Below, piece after piece: positions 12,979-20,981 of a stretch of 64,000 bases of DNA. Position numbers and translations under genes: made by a program. The DNA is from an uncultured Methanobacterium sp. (lineage in GTDB: Archaea > Methanobacteriota > Methanobacteria > Methanobacteriales > Methanobacteriaceae). Position 1 is the stretch's first letter; each line of letters starts with the position of its first letter. The stretch lies in assembly GCF_963665055.1 (NCBI RefSeq), contig NZ_OY762015.1:2016001-2080000 (forward strand), written 5' to 3'. A model generated the notes under the pieces. It had not been told where the DNA came from, made no database searches, and was given only the letters and a program-made list of their open reading frames with translations.

Positions 12979-13246
12979 GTTTATCCTCCCCATAGTAGAA
13001 TCCATTGGCTATGGCGTGAGATGCAAAGGGAACTAATATGAAGTAAGCAGCAGCCAATATGGGTTCTCCCAGGACCAGGAGCGCCAGTATACAGGCCATG
13101 TCAGCCACTCCCAGGATATGGATTCGGGCGTACAAGACCCTTTCAAGGTCATCTTTAAATCTTAAAATTCCAAAAGCTGCTAAAAGAACAAAAACTGCTG
13201 ATGCCAGGATTAAAACAGCTTTGATAATGGTAAATATATCATCCAT
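12971..13246 (-). CDS. ehbC: Energy-converting hydrogenase B subunit C (MnhG-like)
   Basis: A 91-aa protein with three hydrophobic segments and the MnhG-family core AAFGILRFKDDLERVLYARI followed by HILGVAD. Mrp-type subunit G in cation antiporters is a small accessory channel protein. Overlaps ehbB and ehbD by 8 bases each. Confidence 0.88.
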   Translation of the reverse strand: MDDIFTIIKAVLILASAVFVLLAAFGILRFKDDLERVLYARIHILGVADMACILALLVLGEPILAAAYFILVPFASHAIANGFYYGEDKHD

Positions 13247-13514
13247 TACTATACCCCCTTAAAACCCGGGCAAAGGCAATAGTTCCCACTGGTCCCAGAA
13301 GCACCAGTGCAGTGGCTATATCTGCACAAAAAGCTATTCCGTAAAGGTTTTTTACCAGGATGAGAATTACAGCCACGGCAATGCTCAATCCAGATATCCC
13401 AACCAGGCCCATCCCTATAGTTTTCCGGGTGGCAATACGTACAGATGCCAGGGCGTAAATGGCCAGAGCAGCCAGTAAAACATATTCAGATAAGGTTAAA
13501 ATATTCATACTCAT
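13239..13514 (-). CDS. ehbB: Energy-converting hydrogenase B subunit B (MnhF-like)
   Basis: A 91-aa membrane protein with three helices and the MnhF-type pattern IAFCADIATALVLLGPVGTIAF. GAGGATG precedes the ATG at 13514; a second ATG two codons later is possible. It follows ehbA after 10 bases. Confidence 0.88.
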   Translation of the reverse strand: MSMNILTLSEYVLLAALAIYALASVRIATRKTIGMGLVGISGLSIAVAVILILVKNLYGIAFCADIATALVLLGPVGTIAFARVLRGYSNG

Positions 13515-13524
13515 TCTAACATCC

Positions 13525-13836
<312 letters not shown>

Positions 13837-13869
13837 GGTAAATTAGCCCCTTAATCTTTAATAATTAAT

Positions 13870-13880
13870 GAAATATAAAC
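13870..13880 (-). promoter_or_regulatory. Alternative TATA-like element closer to ehbA
   Basis: On the minus strand GTTTATATTTC lies about 35-45 bases before the ehbA start. It is a weaker TATA candidate than the one in the attL core and would give a very short leader. Confidence 0.3.
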
Positions 13881-13992
13881 AGTTAACACCGTTAAAGGAT
13901 AAACGCCATGTTAGCTGTTATCATATGTATTATTGATTCATCTTGACCATTAATATATGACCATGACAAATTACAATTCATCATTATAAAAC

Positions 13993-14008
13993 ATGATATA
14001 TAAAGATA
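13993..14008. other. Putative attL core, overlapping a TATA box facing ehbA
   Basis: ATGATATATAAAGATA is identical to 56717-56732. In the minus direction it reads TATCTTTATATATCAT, a good archaeal TATA box about 160 bases before ehbA. Left of it is host DNA, right of it phage DNA if it is the crossover core. Confidence 0.6.
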
Positions 14009-14289
14009 TTGGGCCACTGACCTAATGTTATCATCAATCTATAAAAAAAGTAAAAAAATCCCCCTACTTAAAACTTAATCTATTCCTATGATCTGATATA
14101 CTTTATTACTTATTCCTCTAGAATATTAAACATTTAAATAATAGTAATATTAAATAAGGTATTTACAGGATCCTCATTCACCAATTACTTGGGTGCTGCA
14201 AAAAAGATTTTAGATACCCCCTTCTCTTGGGAATGCAGCTGGTCATGAGGGTTCTACTATTTTTAAATTAAAAATTTAGTTCAACATTT

Positions 14290-14703
14290 TTATTCTAATT
14301 TAGATATTAAAGACTCTCCTAACTCAATAGCAATTTTAACATTTTCTTCAAATTTTTTCCATGTTTCTTCAGAACTCATGTATAAAAAAGCCAAATTTAC
14401 ATTTTTTTGATTAACATCTCCAGGGGATTCAAATAAAGAATAAAATTCTGAATGGATAGCTGTGATTTTTTCCAGGATTGCATATAACTTTTCAATGTCA
14501 CACATTTCAGGTTCTGTTAATGCAATGGCCAACATCGGAGTTTTAGCATTCCATAAATCTTGTTTGAATTTAATAATGTCAAATTTAATTAATTCCATTC
14601 CCCGTTTATAATTGGGATCATCATCATCCCTATGGGATTCTTTTATAGAGTTATAGATTTTTTTTAAATTCGCCAAATTAATCTTAATATTAAATTTAAG
14701 CAT
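14290..14703 (-). CDS. Uncharacterised 137-aa protein overlapping the Ntn-like gene
   Basis: A 137-aa acidic, helical protein with no recognised motif. Its ATG lies inside the end of the preceding Ntn-like gene (40-bp overlap, different frame) and no ribosome-binding site is evident, so it may depend on coupled translation. Alternatively it is the displaced C-terminal part of the preceding protein after a frameshift. It is the last gene before the left end of the prophage and is AT-rich like other cargo. Confidence 0.5.
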   Translation of the reverse strand: MLKFNIKINLANLKKIYNSIKESHRDDDDPNYKRGMELIKFDIIKFKQDLWNAKTPMLAIALTEPEMCDIEKLYAILEKITAIHSEFYSLFESPGDVNQKNVNLAFLYMSSEETWKKFEENVKIAIELGESLISKLE

Positions 14704-15110
14704 TCAAAGAATTTTTTAAGGGTGAATTTTTCGTCTTTCAAATTTACGGTTTGTTCAATAATTTTAAATCTGCGTCGGATTAATTTTCTAAAATAATTTT
14801 TTTGTTCATTAATAGTGCCGCTGTATTTCTTTTCGACGAAATTAAAGAAACCATCTACATATCCCTTTAAATTATCAAAGTTGGTGTCTCCTAGTTCTTT
14901 TCTGTACTCTTTGATAATAGTTTCCCATGGTATTCCCATAAAGTCTGAAGAATTATACACCATTATTCCTATAGGCTCATATTTCGAAAGCATAAATAGT
15001 TTATTCTGGGAATTATTAATTTTTTTACCTAATGGTCCTGTAACTGTGCCCGCACTGTCTGCAGCTAATGCTACTGCCTTTTTATTCATTATAACTATTT
15101 CAGCCGTCAT
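14664..15110 (-). CDS. Putative Thr-nucleophile Ntn-hydrolase-like protein (proteasome-beta/Anbu-like N-terminal half)
   Basis: A 148-aa protein beginning Met-Thr. After Met removal the start would be Thr1, with KKAVALAADSAGTVTG placing Asp at position 17 and NKLF placing Lys at position 36. This is the layout of proteasome beta, HslV and Anbu subunits (Thr1, Asp/Glu17, Lys33). The next segment, GIMVYNSSDFMGIPWETIIK, is glycine-poor but resembles the following strand and helix. Proteasome-like subunits are usually longer than 180 residues, so this one is short; the overlapping gene at 14290 may hold the rest. It lies at the left end of the prophage after the lysis gene, a typical place for cargo. 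Family membership is inferred from motif spacing only. Confidence 0.55.
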   Translation of the reverse strand: MTAEIVIMNKKAVALAADSAGTVTGPLGKKINNSQNKLFMLSKYEPIGIMVYNSSDFMGIPWETIIKEYRKELGDTNFDNLKGYVDGFFNFVEKKYSGTINEQKNYFRKLIRRRFKIIEQTVNLKDEKFTLKKFFECLNLILRLIWRI

Positions 15111-15189
15111 TTAAAACTCCCCTCTATTAATAATTAAATATTATAATAATAAACATTTTGGGTTTTTAATATCAATACAAAAAAATTAA

Positions 15190-15315
15190 TTAGAGGATAT
15201 TATTATTGATCCAGAAAAGAAAGGAGAATTGGATAATACTATCAAGTCTTTTAAAGAATTCACTGGTCTATTTACTAAAAAAAAAGAAACCCCCTTCACA
15301 GAAAAATCTGTATAG
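15190..15315 (+). pseudogene. Possible 3' remnant of a small gene
   Basis: A 41-codon open stretch reads as plausible protein (DPEKKGELDNTIKSFKEFTG then TKKKETPF) but has no start codon. Its stop lies inside the terminator hairpin. It may be a leftover fragment of a gene lost at this junction, or chance. Confidence 0.2.
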
Positions 15316-15345
15316 GGGGTAGATTACCAATTGCTCCATTGGTAA
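15277..15345 (-). terminator. Double hairpin with U-tract ending the late operon
   Basis: Just after the last lysis-module stop codon the minus strand carries two hairpins. The first has 8-bp arms TTACCAAT/ATTGGTAA (15324-15345). The second has arms ACCCCCT/AGGGGGT extended by CAGA pairs (15289-15320), followed on the minus strand by TTTCTTTTTTTTT. This is a strong terminator shape, unusual for archaea, where U-runs alone often suffice. Confidence 0.75.
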
Positions 15346-15349
15346 AATT

Positions 15350-15553
15350 TTAAATTTTTTCAAGAACTCTTCGAAGTTTACTGATTAATTTACCATTATC
15401 TAATTTCCAGGCAGGCCTTTTCATGGGTTTGTGACTGACATACAATCCCTGGCCATCTTCTATGTTCTTCACGGCCAGGGTCAGGGCCTCTCGTAGTACG
15501 GTTTTTTCTAGGTGTAGGCGTTGGTTTTCTTCAATCAAAGCCATATCTCTCAT
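15350..15553 (-). CDS. Small coiled protein coupled to the endoisopeptidase
   Basis: A 67-aa basic protein, helical at the start (ALIEENQRLHLEKTVLREAL). Its ATG overlaps the stop of the endoisopeptidase gene by one base (TAATG), so translation is coupled. No membrane helix is present, so it is not a classical holin. It could regulate lysis. Function unknown. Confidence 0.65.
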   Translation of the reverse strand: MRDMALIEENQRLHLEKTVLREALTLAVKNIEDGQGLYVSHKPMKRPAWKLDNGKLISKLRRVLEKI

Positions 15554-16344
15554 TAGGATCTCCTCATGATCAGTAAACTTGGGAGACTATGTAAGGCTAA
15601 TCCTTGGGCAAACTCTTCAAAGCTATACTCCAATAGCCAGGACCTGGCAGGATCTGCAACCCAAACTTTCCTTTGATTCATGTCAACTTTAGTGACCATG
15701 ACATAGTGACCACCTTTGTACTGTTTGTAATACGTTGGCCAGCCTTCACAGATTCCGTTTTCAATCACAGCCACCTCAGGGTCAGCTATTAGTTTTCCTA
15801 GTGTCTGGAATCTTTCATCAATGTTGGATCCTCCTGCACTGAAGTTTTGTTCTGTTACTGTGAGGGTTATACCATGTTCGGCTGCTTCTGCAATACAACC
15901 TGCAATGATCCCTTCATGGCTAGTACCATCCTCATTAGTCCACTCACGGTTGGCCATCTCAGTCTCAGTGGTGGCAATACCAATGGCACTGAGACCCATC
16001 ACACTACTGGCAGGGCCGCAGGTGACACTGGTCTGCTGGTCCACGTCATTCCAGGAAGGTTCAATGTAGATCCCATTACCTGATGGGGTGGGTGTTGGTG
16101 TGCTGGTTGGTGGTATGGTCCAGACAAAGTTTGGTGGAGATCCATTGGCTCCTTCCCATTTTTCATATCTTAATCTCATATCGTTGAATCTGGCCAGGTT
16201 GACATAGTCACCTTGCTGGTTGGGTTTCGTGTAGATTATGTTTGGTTCTGTTCCTTTACTATTTCTCCAAGCCCAATATCTCAAGAGCATGTTCACAAAT
16301 GTAGCCCTGTTAATTTGGACTTTATTGTTGCTTATATCTACCAT
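15553..16344 (-). CDS. Pseudomurein endoisopeptidase (PeiP/PeiW-like, family C71)
   Basis: A 263-aa lysis enzyme that cuts peptide cross-links of pseudomurein. Two pseudomurein-binding repeats (about residues 11-38 and 48-75, each with a conserved LRYW/LRYEKW core) are joined by a Pro/Thr linker (residues 78-88) to a papain-like domain. The catalytic triad is Cys109 (TSVTCGPAS), His213 (GGHYVMV) and Asp231 (VADPA). PeiP and PeiW of psiM2/psiM100 have more repeats. The start at 16344 has GGAGG 10 bases upstream; the longer open frame would overlap the divergent gene. It is the last major gene of the late operon. Confidence 0.93.
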   Translation of the reverse strand: MVDISNNKVQINRATFVNMLLRYWAWRNSKGTEPNIIYTKPNQQGDYVNLARFNDMRLRYEKWEGANGSPPNFVWTIPPTSTPTPTPSGNGIYIEPSWNDVDQQTSVTCGPASSVMGLSAIGIATTETEMANREWTNEDGTSHEGIIAGCIAEAAEHGITLTVTEQNFSAGGSNIDERFQTLGKLIADPEVAVIENGICEGWPTYYKQYKGGHYVMVTKVDMNQRKVWVADPARSWLLEYSFEEFAQGLALHSLPSLLIMRRS

Positions 16345-16408
16345 TTTACATATTCCTCCAATTTTTTTAAAAAAGTATAATAAAACATGAATAAGATAAT
16401 AAAAATTA

Positions 16409-16741
16409 ATGAAAATCACGAGTAGAACAAAAATTGAAGATCGAGAATTACTAAAAGAAACTGCCATTAATTTAGTAGAAAAACAGTATATGGGTTTAAT
16501 TGCTTTTTTAATAGCCCTTATTGGAATAACAGTTGCTATCACCCAGGGGATTGGTCTTCATCAAATTATAGATTATGTTTATGCAATTTTAATAGGCATA
16601 ATAATATTTTTATTATCTTTAACTTGTGCTATTTTTGTTATTTATAAAAAAACCCTCAATAAAAAGATTAAAGATCGAGAAAATTTTAAAAAACTTATGG
16701 ATGCGTGTGATGAATTGAATGAATATATCCGGGAATGGTGA
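16409..16741 (+). CDS. Two-helix membrane protein of a plus-strand cargo cassette
   Basis: A 110-aa protein with two hydrophobic helices (about residues 29-47 and 57-79) flanked by charged tails, the second tail being basic then acidic. It is the first of three plus-strand genes embedded in the minus-strand late operon. It could be a superinfection-exclusion protein or an effector. It is divergent from the lysis gene with a shared 64-bp AT-rich promoter region. No family is recognised. Confidence 0.65.
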   Translation: MKITSRTKIEDRELLKETAINLVEKQYMGLIAFLIALIGITVAITQGIGLHQIIDYVYAILIGIIIFLLSLTCAIFVIYKKTLNKKIKDRENFKKLMDACDELNEYIREW

Positions 16742-16747
16742 TTAAAA

Positions 16748-17080
16748 ATGTTGGTACATGAAGGAACTAGCTTAGAAAAGTTGAAAAATAAAGTAGTAGT
16801 ACATGTTATGTTTAAAGATGAAAAAGTCACTAATTTAGATGAAATAAAATATTTAGAGACCATTTTAGAAGAAAAACTCCACCCCTACAAAAACAGTGAA
16901 AACAATTTAAAACTTAAGGTGACAACACAAGAAGGCGTTAACTGTTTTTCAATTGAATTTATAACCACTAAACCAGCACATACTCCTGAAGAAATCGAAG
17001 AAATTGTGGAAGAATTTGAAAATAAGATTGAAGAGGAATATATCCCGCTGTACAATGGGGTAAGAACTTCGATGGGTTAA
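16748..17080 (+). CDS. Acidic uncharacterised protein of the cargo cassette
   Basis: A 110-aa acidic protein predicted to be mixed alpha/beta, ending in a Glu-rich helix (PEEIEEIVEEFENKIEEEY). It starts 6 bases after the membrane protein, without a strong ribosome-binding site (translation may be coupled). It lies between a membrane protein and a HEPN-like protein. Function unknown. Confidence 0.65.
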   Translation: MLVHEGTSLEKLKNKVVVHVMFKDEKVTNLDEIKYLETILEEKLHPYKNSENNLKLKVTTQEGVNCFSIEFITTKPAHTPEEIEEIVEEFENKIEEEYIPLYNGVRTSMG

Positions 17081-17120
17081 TTTTTTTTAACTAGTTCAAG
17101 ACAGTAGGGGGGGTGAATTA

Positions 17121-17924
17121 ATGAAAACAGCATATTATTATTTCTTTGTTGAACCGTTAATAGATAAATATGAAGATAATGATACTATACTTCCTAAATT
17201 TTCAATTAAAGTATATACTGAGTCTAAAACTTACGTAGTATCGCTCTATGCTAATGAAAAACAAATTTACATGCTAAGAATTACTGTTCCAGACTTGGAA
17301 AAAGATCAGATTACTGAAGAAGATGCAAAAATAGTTCAATCATTAAAAGAACATATGTTATCCATCTTACGGATAAATTATGATGGAGAAATAAGTTTAT
17401 TCCCAAAAAATATTCATTCATTTGCAGAAGATGGTAAACCCTATAACTTTGGAGTTAATTTAGAGTCATTTTCAGTTAAACCTATGAAATTCGATAAAAT
17501 CCGTTCAGCATTCATGGGCACGCTTAATATACGTACACAGTTAAAACTCCTTTCAGATAGTCAGAACCCCAATATACCTCGCCAATGCCAATTAATCTCA
17601 TTATATAAACTATTAGAACTAGAATTCAAAGAAAAGGGTAAATGGAAAGATAAAGAATTTGATAACTTTATAATGAGATTTGAAGATGATTTTAACAAAT
17701 TGAATTTGTCGAATAGGGAATTGAAGAATTATATTCATGAAATAAGGGATAGGTGTGCACATATAAAAAGTAATAAAGATGTTCTCTATTATATTGAGTT
17801 AAATGGGAAAAATGTTAAAGAAGTTGAGAGTTTTTTGAATTTTCTGATTAATATGTGTACTATTTTAATTGATGAAAAATATGGGGATGAAACGCTTAAA
17901 ATTGGATGTATTCCAAAGGAATAA
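17121..17924 (+). CDS. Protein with a C-terminal HEPN-like motif (possible abortive-infection effector)
   Basis: A 267-aa protein. The C-terminal half is helical and contains IHEIRDRCAHIKSNKD, where Arg209-x4-His214 fits the Rx4-6H motif of HEPN ribonucleases. The N-terminal 130 residues look like a beta-rich sensor domain, similar in layout to ApeA-like Abi proteins. A strong GGGGGGGTG site precedes the ATG by 9 bases. It closes a three-gene cassette that is AT-richer than the surrounding structural genes. Role in defence against other viruses is inferred. Confidence 0.55.
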   Translation: MKTAYYYFFVEPLIDKYEDNDTILPKFSIKVYTESKTYVVSLYANEKQIYMLRITVPDLEKDQITEEDAKIVQSLKEHMLSILRINYDGEISLFPKNIHSFAEDGKPYNFGVNLESFSVKPMKFDKIRSAFMGTLNIRTQLKLLSDSQNPNIPRQCQLISLYKLLELEFKEKGKWKDKEFDNFIMRFEDDFNKLNLSNRELKNYIHEIRDRCAHIKSNKDVLYYIELNGKNVKEVESFLNFLINMCTILIDEKYGDETLKIGCIPKE

Positions 17925-17940
17925 AAATTTTAATCCAAGT

Positions 17941-18252
17941 TTAAGATTTCAATTTAACAATTGTATAAGTTTCCTGCCTTACACTGCCATCTTGCCCCCC
18001 ATTATACTTGAATTTGAAGGTTAAAATCCTCTTCTCAGTCGATTTGCCTGTTTGTATTGTGTTCTGTGCTACGGTGATGTCTATTGTTATAGTACTCGTA
18101 GATGGGATGAATTCTGTTTCTTCAATAATATAAGTGTCATTCGTAACATCTAAGAGTGAATAGATGCATTTTTCAGGAAGTACAGGGTCTCCGTTTTCAT
18201 CAATACATTCAAAGATATATTTCCGGGATTCCTGTTCGGGTATTGATATCAT
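17941..18252 (-). CDS. Uncharacterised late protein, possibly tail-fibre associated
   Basis: A 103-aa protein that looks like one beta-sandwich domain (alternating hydrophobic strands, ending TYTIVKLKS). Its ATG overlaps the end of the repeat-bearing tail protein by four bases. Similar Ig-like small proteins occur with phage tail fibres. It converges with the HEPN-like gene (16-bp gap). Confidence 0.6.
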   Translation of the reverse strand: MISIPEQESRKYIFECIDENGDPVLPEKCIYSLLDVTNDTYIIEETEFIPSTSTITIDITVAQNTIQTGKSTEKRILTFKFKYNGGQDGSVRQETYTIVKLKS

Positions 18253-19235
18253 GCCAACCTCCTCACGCTTGGATGTTTACTAAACATGTTTATATCTGGA
18301 TTTTTAACATTCACAATTATATTAGGACGTTTAACTGTCATTTTAACTTTGATTAACTCATAGTAGATGTATACTATTAGTTCTCCGAATGTCTCGCAGG
18401 ATTCTATACTATCTAAGAATATTCCTTTTATGAACCCTAAATCGTTCACATATTCCATGCTCTCAATTCCTAAACATTTGAGGACATTCTCAAGGATTAA
18501 ATTGTTTACTGCTTCCTGTGAAGGTATTCCAATCACATCAAGGACGTTTTGAAGTAATAGGTTGTTCATGTATTCGGCTGAACCTGTTTCAGATAATTGT
18601 AGTATTGTTTCAAGTTTAAGGTCTGGTAAAAACTCAGTTGAGTTAATTCCTAACGTTTTCAGGGTATTTTCTAAAATGAGGTTGTTCACCCATTCACTGG
18701 ATTGTGATGCGGTGATTTGGAGGATAGTTTCAAGACTGAGATTACTTACTTGTTCCTGTCCTGAAATGGCCTGGTTGGTGAGGTCAATACCAGGGAATTC
18801 ATAAGATGTTGAAGTTGTCCCCTGTTCCATTTGAACTGCACCTATTTTGAACATAGCCGAACCATTATCCCGTAAAGATACATAAGCATTTCCTGAAGAG
18901 GTGGTCATGTATTGGGAATTCCATGCTTTTTGCCAATCCCCTGTTCCAACATAATTTACGTTTAATCCCTTAAATTGTGTAAAAAATCTTACTCCTAATG
19001 GAAACTTAACCCAAAAAGATACTGTATTATCACTATTAATTACTGTTGGTGATGATTGTAATCTAATTCCTGTTCCTAAAGCACTTCCTTGAAATTTTAG
19101 ACATCCCGGACTTAAATAACCGTCTTCAGTAGTATATTCTAAGGTATCTCCACCATTTTGTGAAAACCCAGTGAGATTCTTACTAAATTTTCCAGCTGAT
19201 GCTTGATTTTTAAGTGCTATGTTTTTAAAAGCCAT
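18249..19235 (-). CDS. Tail-fibre-like protein with six 20-residue repeats
   Basis: A 328-aa protein. The first 150 residues resemble a carbohydrate-binding beta sandwich (FWVKFPLG, YVGTGDWQKAW). Residues about 165-285 hold six units of 20 residues with the pattern E-[YWF]-x-N-[ND]-L-x-L-E-x-[IVT]-L and a small residue pair at the end, probably a solenoid or coiled shaft. The start at 19235 has GGGTGA five bases upstream; a GTG at 19244 overlapping the previous stop is an alternative. Located in the tail module; host recognition is inferred. Confidence 0.65.
   Translation of the reverse strand: MAFKNIALKNQASAGKFSKNLTGFSQNGGDTLEYTTEDGYLSPGCLKFQGSALGTGIRLQSSPTVINSDNTVSFWVKFPLGVRFFTQFKGLNVNYVGTGDWQKAWNSQYMTTSSGNAYVSLRDNGSAMFKIGAVQMEQGTTSTSYEFPGIDLTNQAISGQEQVSNLSLETILQITASQSSEWVNNLILENTLKTLGINSTEFLPDLKLETILQLSETGSAEYMNNLLLQNVLDVIGIPSQEAVNNLILENVLKCLGIESMEYVNDLGFIKGIFLDSIESCETFGELIVYIYYELIKVKMTVKRPNIIVNVKNPDINMFSKHPSVRRLA
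18365..18740 (-). repeat. Six in-frame 60-bp repeats in the tail-fibre-like gene
   Basis: The repeats encode 20-residue units such as EAVNNLILENVLKCLGIESM. DNA identity between units is modest, so they are old and kept for protein shape rather than a recent slippage product. Confidence 0.7.
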
Positions 19236-19240
19236 CCCCT

Positions 19241-19444
19241 TCACCCTTTCAGGGCGTTTTCAAAAGCTGTTCTCTGTTCGTCTGTCATCTGTTCAATTGC
19301 ATCCTGGGCGTTTTGTTCTGCAATTTTCATATTCAATATATCGTTAAGGCTAATTTGTTCTTGTAATATTTGTTCCCTGCTCTCTGATAATCTCAGGTTT
19401 TCAGCTTCTAACTCTGCAACAGTCATATTTTCATAATCAGTCAT
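19241..19444 (-). CDS. Small coiled-coil tail-region protein
   Basis: A 67-aa protein that is one long helix (VAELEAENLRLSESREQILQ, then EQMTDEQRTAFENALKG). Coiled-coil oligomer is likely. It overlaps or abuts the following tail-fibre-like gene (GTGA). It may be a chaperone or linker for fibre assembly. Confidence 0.65.
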   Translation of the reverse strand: MTDYENMTVAELEAENLRLSESREQILQEQISLNDILNMKIAEQNAQDAIEQMTDEQRTAFENALKG

Positions 19445-19456
19445 CTTATCACAACC

Positions 19457-19864
19457 CTATAACTTGAATAATTTATTAGAACCTGTATCAATGAGTACTG
19501 GAATATCATTTCCATTAGGGGTGACAGTCAATGCCCCGGCATTGTCAATGTAGGCTATGAGTGGGCTGGTGGCTGCATCACCAGTTTCTTTATATATCAC
19601 GACTGCTTCGGCAGGGTCCCCCGTTACTGATGTGAAGGTGGGGTTATTAGCATTCGCCACACCGTTTGCATAGGTTTTTCCTGTGAGTGCTGCACTGGTT
19701 GCCACCCGGGCCGCAGCTGGAATACTTGAAAGGAACTCATGGTTTGCTAGATCAACAGTGTAATCTGCAACATCAACCAGGACCATTTTAATTGTATCTC
19801 CTGACCAGCTTATCGCTCCGTTAAGGAATTTTTCTCTTGCTTTATCATATAATGCATTTGCCAT
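19457..19864 (-). CDS. Conserved phage tail protein starting MANALYDKARE
   Basis: A 135-aa protein. The pattern MANALYDKAREKFLNGAI followed by IKMVLVDVADYTVDLANHEF is common in tailed-phage tail modules of bacteria and archaea. It is probably part of the tail fibre or baseplate. GGAGG lies 6-10 bases before the ATG at 19864; the longer open frame has no site. Upstream it is divergent from the zinc-ribbon gene. Confidence 0.75.
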   Translation of the reverse strand: MANALYDKAREKFLNGAISWSGDTIKMVLVDVADYTVDLANHEFLSSIPAAARVATSAALTGKTYANGVANANNPTFTSVTGDPAEAVVIYKETGDAATSPLIAYIDNAGALTVTPNGNDIPVLIDTGSNKLFKL

Positions 19865-19917
19865 GTTTTTAATACCTCCAAAATTTTTTAATACTAAATC
19901 TAACAAGAATAATCTAC

Positions 19918-20430
19918 ATGAAAATGTGTCCAAACCCCAACTGCCCAAATAGCAAGGGAGTAAATGGTGATTTCTGCCCTGAATGTGGGACTGCTATTCG
20001 AGAAGTTGGATTCCTTGAAAGTGGGGAAATAATCGGTATTAAAAAAGATATTAAAAAGGGTAAAAAGCCTCCATTAACTCCTGAAGAATCAAAACGTTAC
20101 ATTACAGGGGAAACTAAAGAAGAGAAAGAACAACGCCAAAAAAATGAAAAAATGATTAAAGCTCAACAGAAGCGTAAAAAACATCAATTATTCACCGAAA
20201 CTATGTCTGAAGATGAGATTAGGAATAAAATTTACATAGATATGGATAACCTTGCAAAGCAGGAATCAGGGACAAAATGGATGAAAGCCGGAGCAATGCT
20301 CTCATTCAATTCAAGAGATCAAATGATAGCTGCAGGATTAAAGGCAATCATTGATCAAAATAAATTAATGATTCGTCAGAATGAACTTTTATTGAGAGAA
20401 ATTAAAAAATTCAATAATTCAGAATTATAG
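19918..20430 (+). CDS. Zinc-ribbon protein with charged coiled region (plus-strand cargo)
   Basis: A 170-aa protein. The N-terminus has a zinc-ribbon pattern (MCPNPNCPNSKGVNGDFCPECG, written here as C4, C9, C20 and C23), followed by a highly charged helical stretch rich in Lys, Glu and Gln (about 70-100) and a C-terminal amphipathic helix. It is the first of three plus-strand genes inserted between tail genes. The role may be nucleic-acid or protein binding. No family is recognised. Confidence 0.65.
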   Translation: MKMCPNPNCPNSKGVNGDFCPECGTAIREVGFLESGEIIGIKKDIKKGKKPPLTPEESKRYITGETKEEKEQRQKNEKMIKAQQKRKKHQLFTETMSEDEIRNKIYIDMDNLAKQESGTKWMKAGAMLSFNSRDQMIAAGLKAIIDQNKLMIRQNELLLREIKKFNNSEL

Positions 20431-20475
20431 ATCAAAAATATACTTAATCATCAGCGGGGCAGGGGTTAATTCAAA

Positions 20476-20973
20476 ATGAAAGATAATATTAAAAAGTACA
20501 GATGGCCAGTACTTGTACTGCTTTTAATTATTCTCAGTGGATATAGTGGATTTTATGTAACCACGGCCATGGCATTCCCACAGAACCCATCTACACATCA
20601 ATACTTTGATAAAATAGCAGATATGCCCTATGTTGTGACTCAAGGCCCTCATCCTGAGACTTTTTGGCAACAGGGCGGAGATTGTGATGACAGGGCCCGT
20701 ACCTTCGCTAATTATCTAAAAAGTAAAGGGGCTGATGATGTTCAGATATGCTGGGTTTGCCGTTACGATGAGAATGGAAAAATGATCCCTAGTTATGACG
20801 GAGGCATGGGACACGAATTTGTTGTTTGGCACAATAGGACCTATAATCCTTCGATTAACCAAACCAGACGATATTATGACTGGGACTTAAACGAATATTT
20901 ATCATCTTTAAAAAATATAACAGGTTTCAATACTTTTTATTATGAAAATTCAACCCAAGGGATTCATTTTTAG
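20476..20973 (+). CDS. Membrane-anchored transglutaminase-like protein 1
   Basis: A 165-aa protein with an N-terminal anchor (residues 10-32) and an outward-facing domain. The pattern GGDCDDRARTFANYLKSKGA (Cys70), GHEFVVWHN (His113) and YNP (Asn124) fits the Cys-His-Asp/Asn site of transglutaminase-like/papain-like enzymes. Such enzymes break or form amide bonds; pseudomurein cross-links are a possible substrate. It is followed 8 bases later by a close paralogue. It may modify the host wall in the lysogen or exclude other viruses. Confidence 0.7.
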   Translation: MKDNIKKYRWPVLVLLLIILSGYSGFYVTTAMAFPQNPSTHQYFDKIADMPYVVTQGPHPETFWQQGGDCDDRARTFANYLKSKGADDVQICWVCRYDENGKMIPSYDGGMGHEFVVWHNRTYNPSINQTRRYYDWDLNEYLSSLKNITGFNTFYYENSTQGIHF

Positions 20974-20981
20974 GTGATTGA

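Noticed and set aside
14160..14280. tRNA gene as attachment site
   Set aside because: The GC-richer stretch does not fold into a cloverleaf; the better att candidate is the 16-bp repeat at 13993 and 56717.
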